A stretch of DNA of 64,000 nt, from assembly GCA_002862785.1 (NCBI GenBank), contig PKDZ01000037.1, positions 1-64,000 of the forward strand, read 5' to 3'. The notes below the pieces were generated by a model. That model saw only the letters and a program-made list of their open reading frames with translations. It did not search any database and had not been told where the DNA came from. Positions 19,808 to 28,557 of this stretch are shown one piece after another. This stretch comes from Flavobacteriales bacterium. GTDB taxonomy: Bacteria; Bacteroidota; Bacteroidia; Flavobacteriales_D; Sanyastnellaceae. Each line of letters starts with the position of its first letter. The first letter of the stretch is position 1. The translations under genes were made by a program, and so were the position numbers.

Positions 19808-20689
19808 ATGGTCGTCGGTAGCGGAAGCAAGGAGACGGGCGTGTGGCGTTGCCGCGCGGTCCTCGAAGGACACCTCGGCGCCGTCTATGACCTGTCGTCC
19901 AGTGACCGGGATACGCTGTGGAGTGTTGGTGGGGACGGCTGCCTTGTTCGGTGGACCCGACTGGACGGCGTTTGGAACCCGCAGGGCATGGCCATGGCCA
20001 AGGCCGATGAGGCCCTGTTCTGTGTCCGGGTGATGCCCGGCGGGGAGGTTCTGGCCGGCGGCGCCTCGGGCGGGCTCATTGCCTGGACGCAAGCGGGGGT
20101 GGAGATCCTCGGGGGGCATCCCGGCGGGACGTTCGTGGTCACGGACCAATGGAGTGCGGGCGCGGACGGTCATCTCCGGCGTTGGCAGACCGGAGAATCC
20201 GTGGGGGCATTCCCCGGCAGAATCCGCTGTGTACTGGACACCCGAATCGGAACGTGTTTGGGCCTGCACGATGGCCACATGGCCAGAGTGGGGTCGGAAT
20301 CGCTCCAACCTCTACACGATGGGAGTCTTCGGGCGATGATGCCGTGGCCGGGGAAGGAGGCCCTCGGGACAGCGGGCGCAGACGGGCGCATTCGAATCTG
20401 GGAGGAAGCGGGAGACACCCTGCGCGACGTGGTGTCAATCGACGCCCACAAGGGCGCCATCTACCGGTTGGAGGCCGCCCCGGATGGGCTGCGGGTGGCC
20501 AGCGCGTCGCGGGACCGGACCGTCGCCATCTGGAACGCGACCGACCTCGCTTTGGAGGCCCGTCTGTCCCGCCAGTCGGGCGAAGGGCACACCCGATCCG
20601 TCAATGCCCTGTGCTGGCTGGATGACCACACCTTCGCCACGGGCGGGGATGACCGCCGCATTCTCCTTTGGGAGCGTCGGTCCGACTAA
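19808..20689 (+). CDS. WD40-repeat protein
   Basis: Repeats such as LEGHLGAVYDLSSSDRDTLWSVGGDGCLVRW, RVASASRDRTVAIWN, TFATGGDDRRILLW. Confidence 0.9.
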   Translation: MVVGSGSKETGVWRCRAVLEGHLGAVYDLSSSDRDTLWSVGGDGCLVRWTRLDGVWNPQGMAMAKADEALFCVRVMPGGEVLAGGASGGLIAWTQAGVEILGGHPGGTFVVTDQWSAGADGHLRRWQTGESVGAFPGRIRCVLDTRIGTCLGLHDGHMARVGSESLQPLHDGSLRAMMPWPGKEALGTAGADGRIRIWEEAGDTLRDVVSIDAHKGAIYRLEAAPDGLRVASASRDRTVAIWNATDLALEARLSRQSGEGHTRSVNALCWLDDHTFATGGDDRRILLWERRSD

Positions 20690-20694
20690 CTTTG
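20687..20694 (+). promoter_or_regulatory. -7-like box TAACTTTG upstream of hisS
   Basis: TAACTTTG-ACCCCG-ATG; box overlaps the upstream TAA stop. Confidence 0.55.
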
Positions 20695-20700
20695 ACCCCG

Positions 20701-22068
20701 ATGAGCAAGCCGAGCATCCCCAAGGGAACCCGCGATTTCACGCCGGCCATCATGGCCCGCCGTCAGTGGATTTTCTCGACCCTGCGCGAGGCCTTCGAGG
20801 CCCGGGGCTTCGTGCCGATCGAGACCCCGGCGATGGAGTCGCTGGCCACCCTCACTGGGAAGTACGGCGAGGAAGGGGATCAGCTCATTTTCAAACTGCT
20901 CAACAACGGGGATTTTCTCGCCAAGGCCCAAGACGATACGCTGGCCGCACGCGACAGCAAATCCCTGGCGTTCCAAATTTCCAAGAAGGCCCTCCGCTAT
21001 GACCTGACCGTGCCCTTCGCCCGGTTCGTCACGATGCACCGCAATGACCTGCCGATGCCGTTCAAGCGGTACCAGATGCAGACCGTTTGGCGGGGCGATC
21101 GACCGGGCCGCGGGCGGTACCAAGAGTTCGTCCAATGCGACGCGGACATCATCGGTTCGACCGGCATCCTGTGCGAGTTGGAGTTGGTGAGTCTGTTTGA
21201 CGAGGCGCTGCGTGCGCTGAGGGTGCCTGGATACCGCATTCTGGTTAATGACCGCCGCATCCTCGCCGGCATCGCGGCCTCCATCGGCGTCGGGGTCGAC
21301 CGATTGACGGACTGGACCGTGGCCGTGGACAAGCACGACAAGGTCGGCCTGGACGGGGTGTGTGAAGAGCTTGAGCGACGTGGATTCGATGGGGGAGTCC
21401 AAGAGGGAACCCGCCGATTGTTCGGGATGACCGCGTCTGGTGTGGCCGGCATGGAGGCCCTGCTCCATGCGTTCGCCCACCCTCAGGTTGAGGAGGGCGT
21501 CGCCTCCTTGAAGGCACTGTGGGCACTGGCCACGTCTGAGGGCATAGGCGAACCGGAGCTCGTGTTTGCACCCGGTCTCGCGCGGGGCCTGAATTACTAC
21601 ACGGGGGCCATTTTCGAAGTCCAGGTGGTGGATGCGCCAGTAGGCAGCATCTGCGGCGGTGGTCGATACGACGACCTCACCGGCATCTTCGGCATGCCCG
21701 GGGTGAGCGGAGTCGGCATCAGCTTCGGGGCCGACCGGATTTACGATGTGCTCGAGCATTTCGACGCCTTCCCTCCGGATCTGGCGACCGACCTCGATGT
21801 GCTCGTGCTCCACATGGGAGAGGAGTCCCTCGACGCGATGCTGCAGGCGGCGCGGCTCTGCCGAGAGCGCGGACTTCGCACCGAAGTGTACCCGGATGCC
21901 GCCAAGCTCAAAAAGCAGTTCAAGTATGCGGATGACCGCCAAGTCCCGCACGTTCTCGTCTTGGGGAGTGACGAGGTCGAGGCCGGCACATGCACTTTGC
22001 GGGACATGCGCAGCGGAGAGCAGGTGACCGAACCGCTCAATCAGGTGATGGACCGCCTCGGTGCCTGA
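20701..22068 (+). CDS. hisS: histidyl-tRNA synthetase
   Basis: PKGTRDFTP, RYDLTVPFARFV, GRGRYQEFVQCDADIIG, GGGRYDDL motifs. Confidence 0.97.
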   Translation: MSKPSIPKGTRDFTPAIMARRQWIFSTLREAFEARGFVPIETPAMESLATLTGKYGEEGDQLIFKLLNNGDFLAKAQDDTLAARDSKSLAFQISKKALRYDLTVPFARFVTMHRNDLPMPFKRYQMQTVWRGDRPGRGRYQEFVQCDADIIGSTGILCELELVSLFDEALRALRVPGYRILVNDRRILAGIAASIGVGVDRLTDWTVAVDKHDKVGLDGVCEELERRGFDGGVQEGTRRLFGMTASGVAGMEALLHAFAHPQVEEGVASLKALWALATSEGIGEPELVFAPGLARGLNYYTGAIFEVQVVDAPVGSICGGGRYDDLTGIFGMPGVSGVGISFGADRIYDVLEHFDAFPPDLATDLDVLVLHMGEESLDAMLQAARLCRERGLRTEVYPDAAKLKKQFKYADDRQVPHVLVLGSDEVEAGTCTLRDMRSGEQVTEPLNQVMDRLGA

Positions 22069-22093
22069 AAAGAATGCAACTCGGGACCGGACG

Positions 22094-23077
22094 TCACTCC
22101 GGAATCAAAGGAAGTTCGAAATGCCAGGCTCCACCGGCGTGGGAAATACCGCCGTGGCGCAACATGAAGGCCGCGTCCCAGTCCTTGCAGGTGTGCTCGG
22201 ACCACGGGGTCATCGGTCCGCCCGAGGTGGACAACCGGACCCGATCCTCTTCCAGGCTCCAAATCCACTGGATGCCAGGGGTCTCCGTGCACTCGAGGAA
22301 GGCGATGCCCATCCTCTCGGCCATGCCGAGGAAGAGCGTGGATGGCACCTTGCGGGCGTATAGTGAAGAGCCGGGCTCCGGTGCCCCGACGATGTCGACC
22401 GGTCCAGTCCCCATGTCTTCCAGCCAACGGGCCCATCGCGCAATGTGGCCCGCCGTCTCCCCAAAGGACACGTCATCCCGGTCGCGCTCGATGAACACGT
22501 GGCGAAGGTGGCTGGCCATGCCGCCGACGAGGGCGGCCGAAGCATGCCGGTCCACATGGGGAGTCGCCAGTCTGGACTCCAAGGTGCGAAACAGATGGTC
22601 CACATCCTCTCCATCATCCTGCGACAGGAGAAGGGTCGAACGGCACCGCCGCATCCTCCGGTCCATGGCTTCGTGCTCCCGGGCGCGCATGATGCCGTCT
22701 TGGATGCTGCCTCTCCGCCAGACAATCCACGCCATTTCCTGTGACGCACGGGCTTCCTCGGCCGCGAGGTTGCGGCAGGCGGACTGGGCGGTGCGGTGAA
22801 GCAGAGGAAGGGGGAGCATCCCGATCAGCACGGTCCATGCGGCTGGGTTATGCCCCATCCATCCAGCACCCAGCAACAGCAGGAGGCCCAGAGCAGGCAC
22901 AATCCCCGTGAGCCATTGGAACCGGAAGGGGACATGCTCCACCGGGTGTGGAGTCCACTTCACGGGGGGGGAGGGCACATCCTCCCCCGCGGACGTCCCG
23001 GTGACGACCGGTCGTGCGGCGAAGAGGAGGCAGGGAATCAGCACCCAAGGCAACAGGACAAGGAGGAGGAGCAACAC
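22094..23077 (-). CDS. membrane protein; degenerate LytS-like (pseudo)histidine kinase
   Basis: N-terminal TM segments; C-terminal region follows LytS order but lacks canonical H-box and N-box residues (see findings). Confidence 0.6.
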   Translation of the reverse strand: MLLLLLVLLPWVLIPCLLFAARPVVTGTSAGEDVPSPPVKWTPHPVEHVPFRFQWLTGIVPALGLLLLLGAGWMGHNPAAWTVLIGMLPLPLLHRTAQSACRNLAAEEARASQEMAWIVWRRGSIQDGIMRAREHEAMDRRMRRCRSTLLLSQDDGEDVDHLFRTLESRLATPHVDRHASAALVGGMASHLRHVFIERDRDDVSFGETAGHIARWARWLEDMGTGPVDIVGAPEPGSSLYARKVPSTLFLGMAERMGIAFLECTETPGIQWIWSLEEDRVRLSTSGGPMTPWSEHTCKDWDAAFMLRHGGISHAGGAWHFELPLIPE

Positions 23078-23101
23078 AGGGGACAGTCGATGAGGTCAAC
23101 C

Positions 23102-24151
23102 TCAATCTAGGCTGTCCAACAGGCGTCGCAGGGCGTCAAACGCGGCACTTTGTGTGCGGTGGGATTCACTTTGCAGGCGTTTCCATGCGGCCTCGAATCC
23201 GGGTTTGGATTTGACCCGCATCAGGATTTCCCGGTCGAGCAGGGCGACCAGGGCATCGCGGACCTGCCGCCGTCGGCGGGCGTCCAAGCTCCCGTCCTCC
23301 GCGGCTTCTGCAAGGCGAGACTCAATTCGGTCGACCCATTCCCCAACGCCCTTGGCATCGAGCCCAGACCCGAGCCCGAGCAGGGGAGGAGCACCTTCGG
23401 GAGGGGCCTGCATGAGCGCCAACGCTCCGCGAAAGGCGGCCAGGCTGGAACGGGCCAGGTCGATCTGTTCGGCTGGACCGTCCGCCTTGTTCATGATGAC
23501 CACATCCGCCCATTCGAGGATGCCCCGCTTGATGCCTTGCACACCGTCGCCTCCTCCCGGCAGCATGAGCAGGAGAAAGGCATCGGTCATCCTGCGAACT
23601 TCCGTTTCGCTCTGGCCGACCCCGACCGTTTCGATCAGAATGCGGTCGAATCCCGCAGCCTCACAGAGTTGAATCGTTTCCATCGTGGCCCGGGCGACGC
23701 CCCCGAGGGTGTCACCGGCCGGGGAAGGGCGGACGAACGCCCGAGGATGCCGGGACAGCGAGTCCATGCGCGTCTTGTCGCCCAACATGCTGCCCCCCGT
23801 TCGGCTGCTGGAAGGGTCGACGGCCAGGACGGCGACTTGGTGGCCACGCTCGAGCAGGGCGGTTCCGGCGGCTTCGATCCAGGTGCTCTTGCCCACACCC
23901 GGAACTCCCGTGATGCCGATGCGCCGCGTCGGGTGGGAAGGGGCCGGTATGGCTTGCAGGAGGGACTCGACGGCCGGCCGCTCGGATTCCCGGCGACTTT
24001 CGATAAGGCTGATGGCTTGGGCCAATGCCGTCCGGTCTCCTTGTGTGATGGCGGCCGCCCATTCGGCGGCATCCCGGACGGGTCGGGCCTTGGCACTGCG
24101 GATGTTCCGAAGTGCCCGCGACCTCGCTTCGTTTTCAGGGTCTTTGGCCAT
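23102..24151 (-). CDS. meaB: methylmalonyl-CoA mutase-associated GTPase MeaB (ArgK family)
   Basis: GITGVPGVGKSTWIEAAG, VLAVDPSSSRTGGSMLGDKTRM, ETVGVGQSE. Confidence 0.95.
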   Translation of the reverse strand: MAKDPENEARSRALRNIRSAKARPVRDAAEWAAAITQGDRTALAQAISLIESRRESERPAVESLLQAIPAPSHPTRRIGITGVPGVGKSTWIEAAGTALLERGHQVAVLAVDPSSSRTGGSMLGDKTRMDSLSRHPRAFVRPSPAGDTLGGVARATMETIQLCEAAGFDRILIETVGVGQSETEVRRMTDAFLLLMLPGGGDGVQGIKRGILEWADVVIMNKADGPAEQIDLARSSLAAFRGALALMQAPPEGAPPLLGLGSGLDAKGVGEWVDRIESRLAEAAEDGSLDARRRRQVRDALVALLDREILMRVKSKPGFEAAWKRLQSESHRTQSAAFDALRRLLDSLD

Positions 24152-24182
24152 GACGCTCCCAAGTTAGCGGTAGTTTGGCCCT

Positions 24183-24968
24183 GTGAATTCCCAAACGGTG
24201 CGTTTCCTGGCTCCTTGGATGCTGTGGTGTGGACTGCTGTCCGTGCCGCTCGGCATGCAGGCCCAGGAGTCGCAGAACGCATCCAGAGACCGGGTGTTGC
24301 TTTCGGGCGAGGTGCTCGGTCCGGATGGACGGGGCCTGCCGGGATGCATGATCGTGAACCGATCCACCGGAGAGGGACGGTTTGGTAGCGCCAGCGGACG
24401 CTTTGCCTTGGATGCCGGGGCCGGGGACACCATGCAGTTCGCCGCCATTGGGTTCCGCACGGTCACCCGCCGCATTCCGGCCGACAGTGTCCCCGAGACC
24501 CTCAGCTGGTCCATCCACCTCGCCCGGATCATCGTCGAGGTTGCCACGGCGGAGGTCATCGCGCCCCGGGACCTGGGCGAAATTGTCCGGGACATCGAGG
24601 CACTGGGATACGACGAAAGAGAACACCGCACCAGCGGCATTGATGCCTTGACGAGCCCCATCACCTTCCTGTATGAGCAGTTCAATCGGATGGAGCGGAG
24701 CAAGCGGGAGGTGGCTCGGCTTGAAAACGAGGATCGGAGGCGGGACCTCCTCAAGGAACTTCTCGGCAAGTATGTGGACTATGAAATCGTGGACTTGAAG
24801 CCCAGTCAGTTCGATGACTTCGTCGAGTTCATGGACCCGGGTGAGGCTGTGCTCAAGGCCTTGACCCAGTATGAGTTCATCCTCTGGACCCGGGAGCGAT
24901 TCACGGCCTGGAAGGCTCGGCCCGATCGGCTCGAGGATGCCGACTTTGAGTATCAATGGGACGATTGA
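24183..24968 (+). CDS. carboxypeptidase-regulatory-like domain secreted protein
   Basis: GEVLGPDGRGLPGCMIVNRSTGEGRFGSASGRFALDAGAGDTMQFAAIGF (CarboxypepD_reg-like) after signal peptide; GTG start. Confidence 0.75.
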   Translation: MNSQTVRFLAPWMLWCGLLSVPLGMQAQESQNASRDRVLLSGEVLGPDGRGLPGCMIVNRSTGEGRFGSASGRFALDAGAGDTMQFAAIGFRTVTRRIPADSVPETLSWSIHLARIIVEVATAEVIAPRDLGEIVRDIEALGYDEREHRTSGIDALTSPITFLYEQFNRMERSKREVARLENEDRRRDLLKELLGKYVDYEIVDLKPSQFDDFVEFMDPGEAVLKALTQYEFILWTRERFTAWKARPDRLEDADFEYQWDD

Positions 24969-24977
24969 CGCCCGGAA

Positions 24978-25313
24978 TCACTCGAGGTAGGAGGAATTCA
25001 GGTAGAAGGTGAACGCCTTGAAAATGAAACCGGCTCCAATGATGGCCACCCCGAGGATGCGCCACGTGCGTCCTCCCTGGTAGTGATCGAAACGGACCAC
25101 CAGGTCAATGAACAGGGCGGCGGCGGCAATGGCCTCGAACAGGGTGATCCAGCCACGGCGCGCGTCGATGAAGTCCATGGCCCGGGCGGCCGCATTGTCC
25201 GGCAGGGAGTCCATCAGGATGTCGGCCACGAACAGGACGTTGTAGGCGACGAGCAGCACAAGACTCGCATCGAGCAACCGCTGTTCCGTGCGGGATTCGG
25301 AGGACGCTTCCAT
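24978..25313 (-). CDS. small membrane protein
   Basis: 111 aa with three hydrophobic segments; promoter-like box directly upstream of ATG. Confidence 0.65.
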   Translation of the reverse strand: MEASSESRTEQRLLDASLVLLVAYNVLFVADILMDSLPDNAAARAMDFIDARRGWITLFEAIAAAALFIDLVVRFDHYQGGRTWRILGVAIIGAGFIFKAFTFYLNSSYLE

Positions 25314-25317
25314 GGTG

Positions 25318-25325
25318 CGAAAGTA
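25318..25325 (-). promoter_or_regulatory. -7-like box TACTTTCG, 4 nt from ATG
   Basis: Minus strand GTACTTTCGCACCATGG, identical to the plus strand at 19795-19811. Confidence 0.5.
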
Positions 25326-25400
25326 CATCTGGAGCCCTCCGGCGGAGGACCTCGTTTTCGCACACAACAATTCGGACCTTACTTTCGTTGGCACCCTGCC

Positions 25401-25643
25401 ATGCAAGATTTGAACCGCCCCAAGGTCCGAGTGATCGCCCTCGGCAAGAACGGACAGCCCTCCGGCCAGAACGGCGAGGAGCGCCATTCTCGACTCCAGC
25501 GTCAGATGGTCATCCTCATGGGACTCCTTTGGATGTTGGCCTTTGCAACCGGATGCAGCCGCAACGGCAAGAATTGCAGTGCCTACGACGGTGTGCGGCT
25601 CGAAGTGGCCGCCACGGCCCAGCCTGCGGCCGTTCAGAACTGA
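25401..25643 (+). CDS. small putative lipoprotein
   Basis: MVILMGLLWMLAFATGC lipobox followed by NCSAYDGVRLEV; N-terminal extension of uncertain reality. Confidence 0.5.
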   Translation: MQDLNRPKVRVIALGKNGQPSGQNGEERHSRLQRQMVILMGLLWMLAFATGCSRNGKNCSAYDGVRLEVAATAQPAAVQN

Positions 25644-27343
25644 AAGTAGATGAAGGGCGTTCCGCCGGCGGCGAGGACGGCCATGGCCACCACCACAGCT
25701 GCGGTGGCCGCCGCAACTTGGAGACCGAGCCCCGCCTGCACGAAGGCGGCGCGATAGCGTGCCTTCCACCGGGAAGGGAGCAGGTGGATGATGTACCCGA
25801 GCCCCATGACCGCAAAGACATGGCCGTAGTGGCCCAGCACTTCGGTGATCACCGCAACTGGAGTGGACGTCGTCAGGCGGGAGAGCACGAGGTTGGCTGA
25901 GGCCCATTCGGCCTGCAGGTCATGCTCCGTGTCGAAGGAAGCCCAGCTGGTGTGGGAGGCCGTCCGGAACCAGATGCGGGTGAACGTGATGAAATGGAAG
26001 GTGAGCAGGACGGCCACAGCCCGCTTCCAGACGCGGTCTTTCCGTTCCCAGGGGCTCACCTTCCGCCACAGCTTGTAGACGGTGATGCCCAAGCCGTTGA
26101 GGCCACCCCAGATGACGAAGTTCCAGCTCGCTCCGTGCCACAGTCCGCCCAGCAGCATGGTCATCCAGATGTTGATGTTGGTGATCACCCACCGGTGGAA
26201 GCGGGGGATGCGGGCCATGGCGATGCCCCCGCCAACCAGGCCTCCGGCAATAAGGCCGAGCGTGGTCAGGCCGGGCCGCAGCAAGACGACGAAGGTGAGC
26301 AGGAAACTGGCACTGATGGCCGTGAACCAGGAAGCCGACCGGTTGCCGCCCATGGGGATGTACAGGTAATCCTTGAGCCAACCTGAAAGGCTCATGTGCC
26401 AGCGCCTCCAGAAATTCCCGCAACTGTCGGCCTTGTAGGGGCTGTTGAAGTTCTGAGGCAGGCGGTAGCCCATGAGCAGGGCGACCCCGATGGCCATGTC
26501 GGTGTATCCGCTGAAGTCGGCATAGACCTGGAGGGAATAACCATACAGGGCCATCAGCATCTCGAAGCCGCTGTGCGCTTCCGGGGCCGCGAAGACCCGG
26601 TCGTTGAAGTTCACGGCGATCCAGTCCGCCAGCAGCACCTTTTTCAGCAACCCATTGAGGATCCAAAACCCGGCGAGACCGACCGTGGCTCGGGTGACAC
26701 GGCCCGGATTCAGGATCTGGGGCACGAACTCCGCCGCGCGGACGATGGGGCCGGCCACGAGCTGGGGGAAGAAGGAGACGTAGAAGCCGAAATCGGTCAA
26801 CCGCTTCAGAGGCTGGACGTGGCCTCGGTGGATGTCCACTGTGTAGCTGATGGTCTGGAAGGTGTAGAAGCTGATGCCCACGGGCAACAGGATGCGGTCG
26901 ACCGACCACGTTGTGCCGAGTGCGGCATTGGCCCCCACGGCCAGCCAGTTCCTTGGAATGATGTGGCTCCCTGTGGCTCCATTCCACGCATCGGTCAAGA
27001 AGTAGGTGTACTTGAAGTAAAAGAGCAGTCCGAGGTTCAGGGCGATGCTCAGGGCAAGCCATGCGTTGCGGCCCCGGGTCGAATTCGACCGGGCGATGCG
27101 GTGCCCGATCAGGTGGTCACTGAAGGTGGAGAAAATCAGGATGCCCACGAACCAGCCGGAGGTCTTCCAATAGAACAAGAGGCTGGCGAGGAGCAGCCAT
27201 CCGTGCCGGAGTGCCCGATGGCGGTCCCGGTTCCAGAGCCCGTCCACGAGGAGGACGCCCACGAGGAACACCCAGAACCCCGAATCGAGGAAGGTCCATG
27301 GCGCACCGGCATCGTGGGCGAGGAAGGGCATCCAGTCCATCAT
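25634..27343 (-). CDS. MBOAT-family O-acyltransferase (AlgI/PatA-like)
   Basis: GLWHGASWNFVIWGGLNGLGI, FSGYTDMAIGVALLMGYRLPQNFNSPYKADSCGNFWRRWHMSLSGWLKDYLYIPMGG. Confidence 0.95.
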   Translation of the reverse strand: MMDWMPFLAHDAGAPWTFLDSGFWVFLVGVLLVDGLWNRDRHRALRHGWLLLASLLFYWKTSGWFVGILIFSTFSDHLIGHRIARSNSTRGRNAWLALSIALNLGLLFYFKYTYFLTDAWNGATGSHIIPRNWLAVGANAALGTTWSVDRILLPVGISFYTFQTISYTVDIHRGHVQPLKRLTDFGFYVSFFPQLVAGPIVRAAEFVPQILNPGRVTRATVGLAGFWILNGLLKKVLLADWIAVNFNDRVFAAPEAHSGFEMLMALYGYSLQVYADFSGYTDMAIGVALLMGYRLPQNFNSPYKADSCGNFWRRWHMSLSGWLKDYLYIPMGGNRSASWFTAISASFLLTFVVLLRPGLTTLGLIAGGLVGGGIAMARIPRFHRWVITNINIWMTMLLGGLWHGASWNFVIWGGLNGLGITVYKLWRKVSPWERKDRVWKRAVAVLLTFHFITFTRIWFRTASHTSWASFDTEHDLQAEWASANLVLSRLTTSTPVAVITEVLGHYGHVFAVMGLGYIIHLLPSRWKARYRAAFVQAGLGLQVAAATAAVVVAMAVLAAGGTPFIYFQF

Positions 27344-28557
27344 GGATTCAGGGCTTGGTCAAGGGCCGCGCGCACGAGGGTATCGTACAGCAACTCGCCG
27401 ATGAGTTCATAGCCGGTGCGGTTGAAGTGAAGGTGGTCCGTGGCGGCGAACCCCACCTCGCGAAGCCGCTCGATGCTGTGGGCCCCTCCGAGAGCGCCGT
27501 AGAGGTCCCAGCAGGCCACATCCAGTTCTTGGGCGAGCGTGAGCATCGTCTGCCGGACCCGCTCGGCATTGGGGTTGTGTCGCCTCCGGTAATGGCTGTC
27601 GTTGTTGGTGATCAGCAGAATCTCAATCTCAGGCCGGGCTTCTCGGAGCCGGAGGATAAGGTCGGCATAGCGTTCAGCGAACCGGTGTTCCCGAAATCGG
27701 TCGGGGGCCATGTGCGCGTCATTGATGCCCCAGGCGAGGATGGCCAGATCCGCTGGGCATTCGGCGAGCTGGGTGCCGAGGTGGGGATGGCGCAACCAGG
27801 CCGCGGTGCTCGCGCCGTTGCCGCCCAAGTCGTGGAAGACCAGGGCGGCGTCTTCCTCCTTCACCCAGACCCCGTGCAGCCGCGCCAGGCTGTCCGGTGT
27901 CCACAAAAGCAGGGTGTCCGCCCCGCTGTCCGCCCACGCCCATTGGTGTTCGGGCGGATTCAGGATCTCCACCCCGGCGATGCACCCGGGGCCGTGGGAT
28001 TCTCCATTCCACAGCCTCACCGTGTCGGCGCCGAGGGCTGAGGCCTCGAGGCCGGTCAACCCCCATTCTCCGTCGTGCCGCCGGTGGGCGGAACGCTGGC
28101 CCGTCCATCGGGCCTGACTGGCCCACCGCACCTGTGGGGGGCCGTTCTCTCCGGCCAAGCGGTGGGGAGGGAGGACGCCCCGGCTCACGATGAGATCCGG
28201 CCGGTCCTCCGACAGGCGCTTGCGAAAGGTCCACCCGATGCGCCCAGCTTGCACATGGGACCCCCCGAAGTGGAGTACGGAAAGGGCTTCTCGCCCTTCC
28301 TCGAGAGCGTGCTCGAAAAGCAAGTGGCGGAATTGGTCGAGGAATTGCGCGATGTGTTCCTGCCCGACGATGCCCGTGGATTCACCACCGAGGAAAGTGA
28401 GGGCGTCGGATCGGAGTGGATCGGTCATCACCGTTCCAGCGGCCAGTTCGACCGACTCCGCTTCGCTCGCAGAACGGTCCTGTGCACGAGTTGGCCCCAA
28501 GGCGAGGAAGAAGGCCGGGATGGCCAACATCACATTGCAGCGCACCTCAATCATCAT
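27340..28557 (-). CDS. secreted SGNH/GDSL-like hydrolase
   Basis: Signal peptide; block I HFGGSHVQAG, block III AWGINDAH, block V DHLHFN. Confidence 0.85.
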   Translation of the reverse strand: MMIEVRCNVMLAIPAFFLALGPTRAQDRSASEAESVELAAGTVMTDPLRSDALTFLGGESTGIVGQEHIAQFLDQFRHLLFEHALEEGREALSVLHFGGSHVQAGRIGWTFRKRLSEDRPDLIVSRGVLPPHRLAGENGPPQVRWASQARWTGQRSAHRRHDGEWGLTGLEASALGADTVRLWNGESHGPGCIAGVEILNPPEHQWAWADSGADTLLLWTPDSLARLHGVWVKEEDAALVFHDLGGNGASTAAWLRHPHLGTQLAECPADLAILAWGINDAHMAPDRFREHRFAERYADLILRLREARPEIEILLITNNDSHYRRRHNPNAERVRQTMLTLAQELDVACWDLYGALGGAHSIERLREVGFAATDHLHFNRTGYELIGELLYDTLVRAALDQALNP

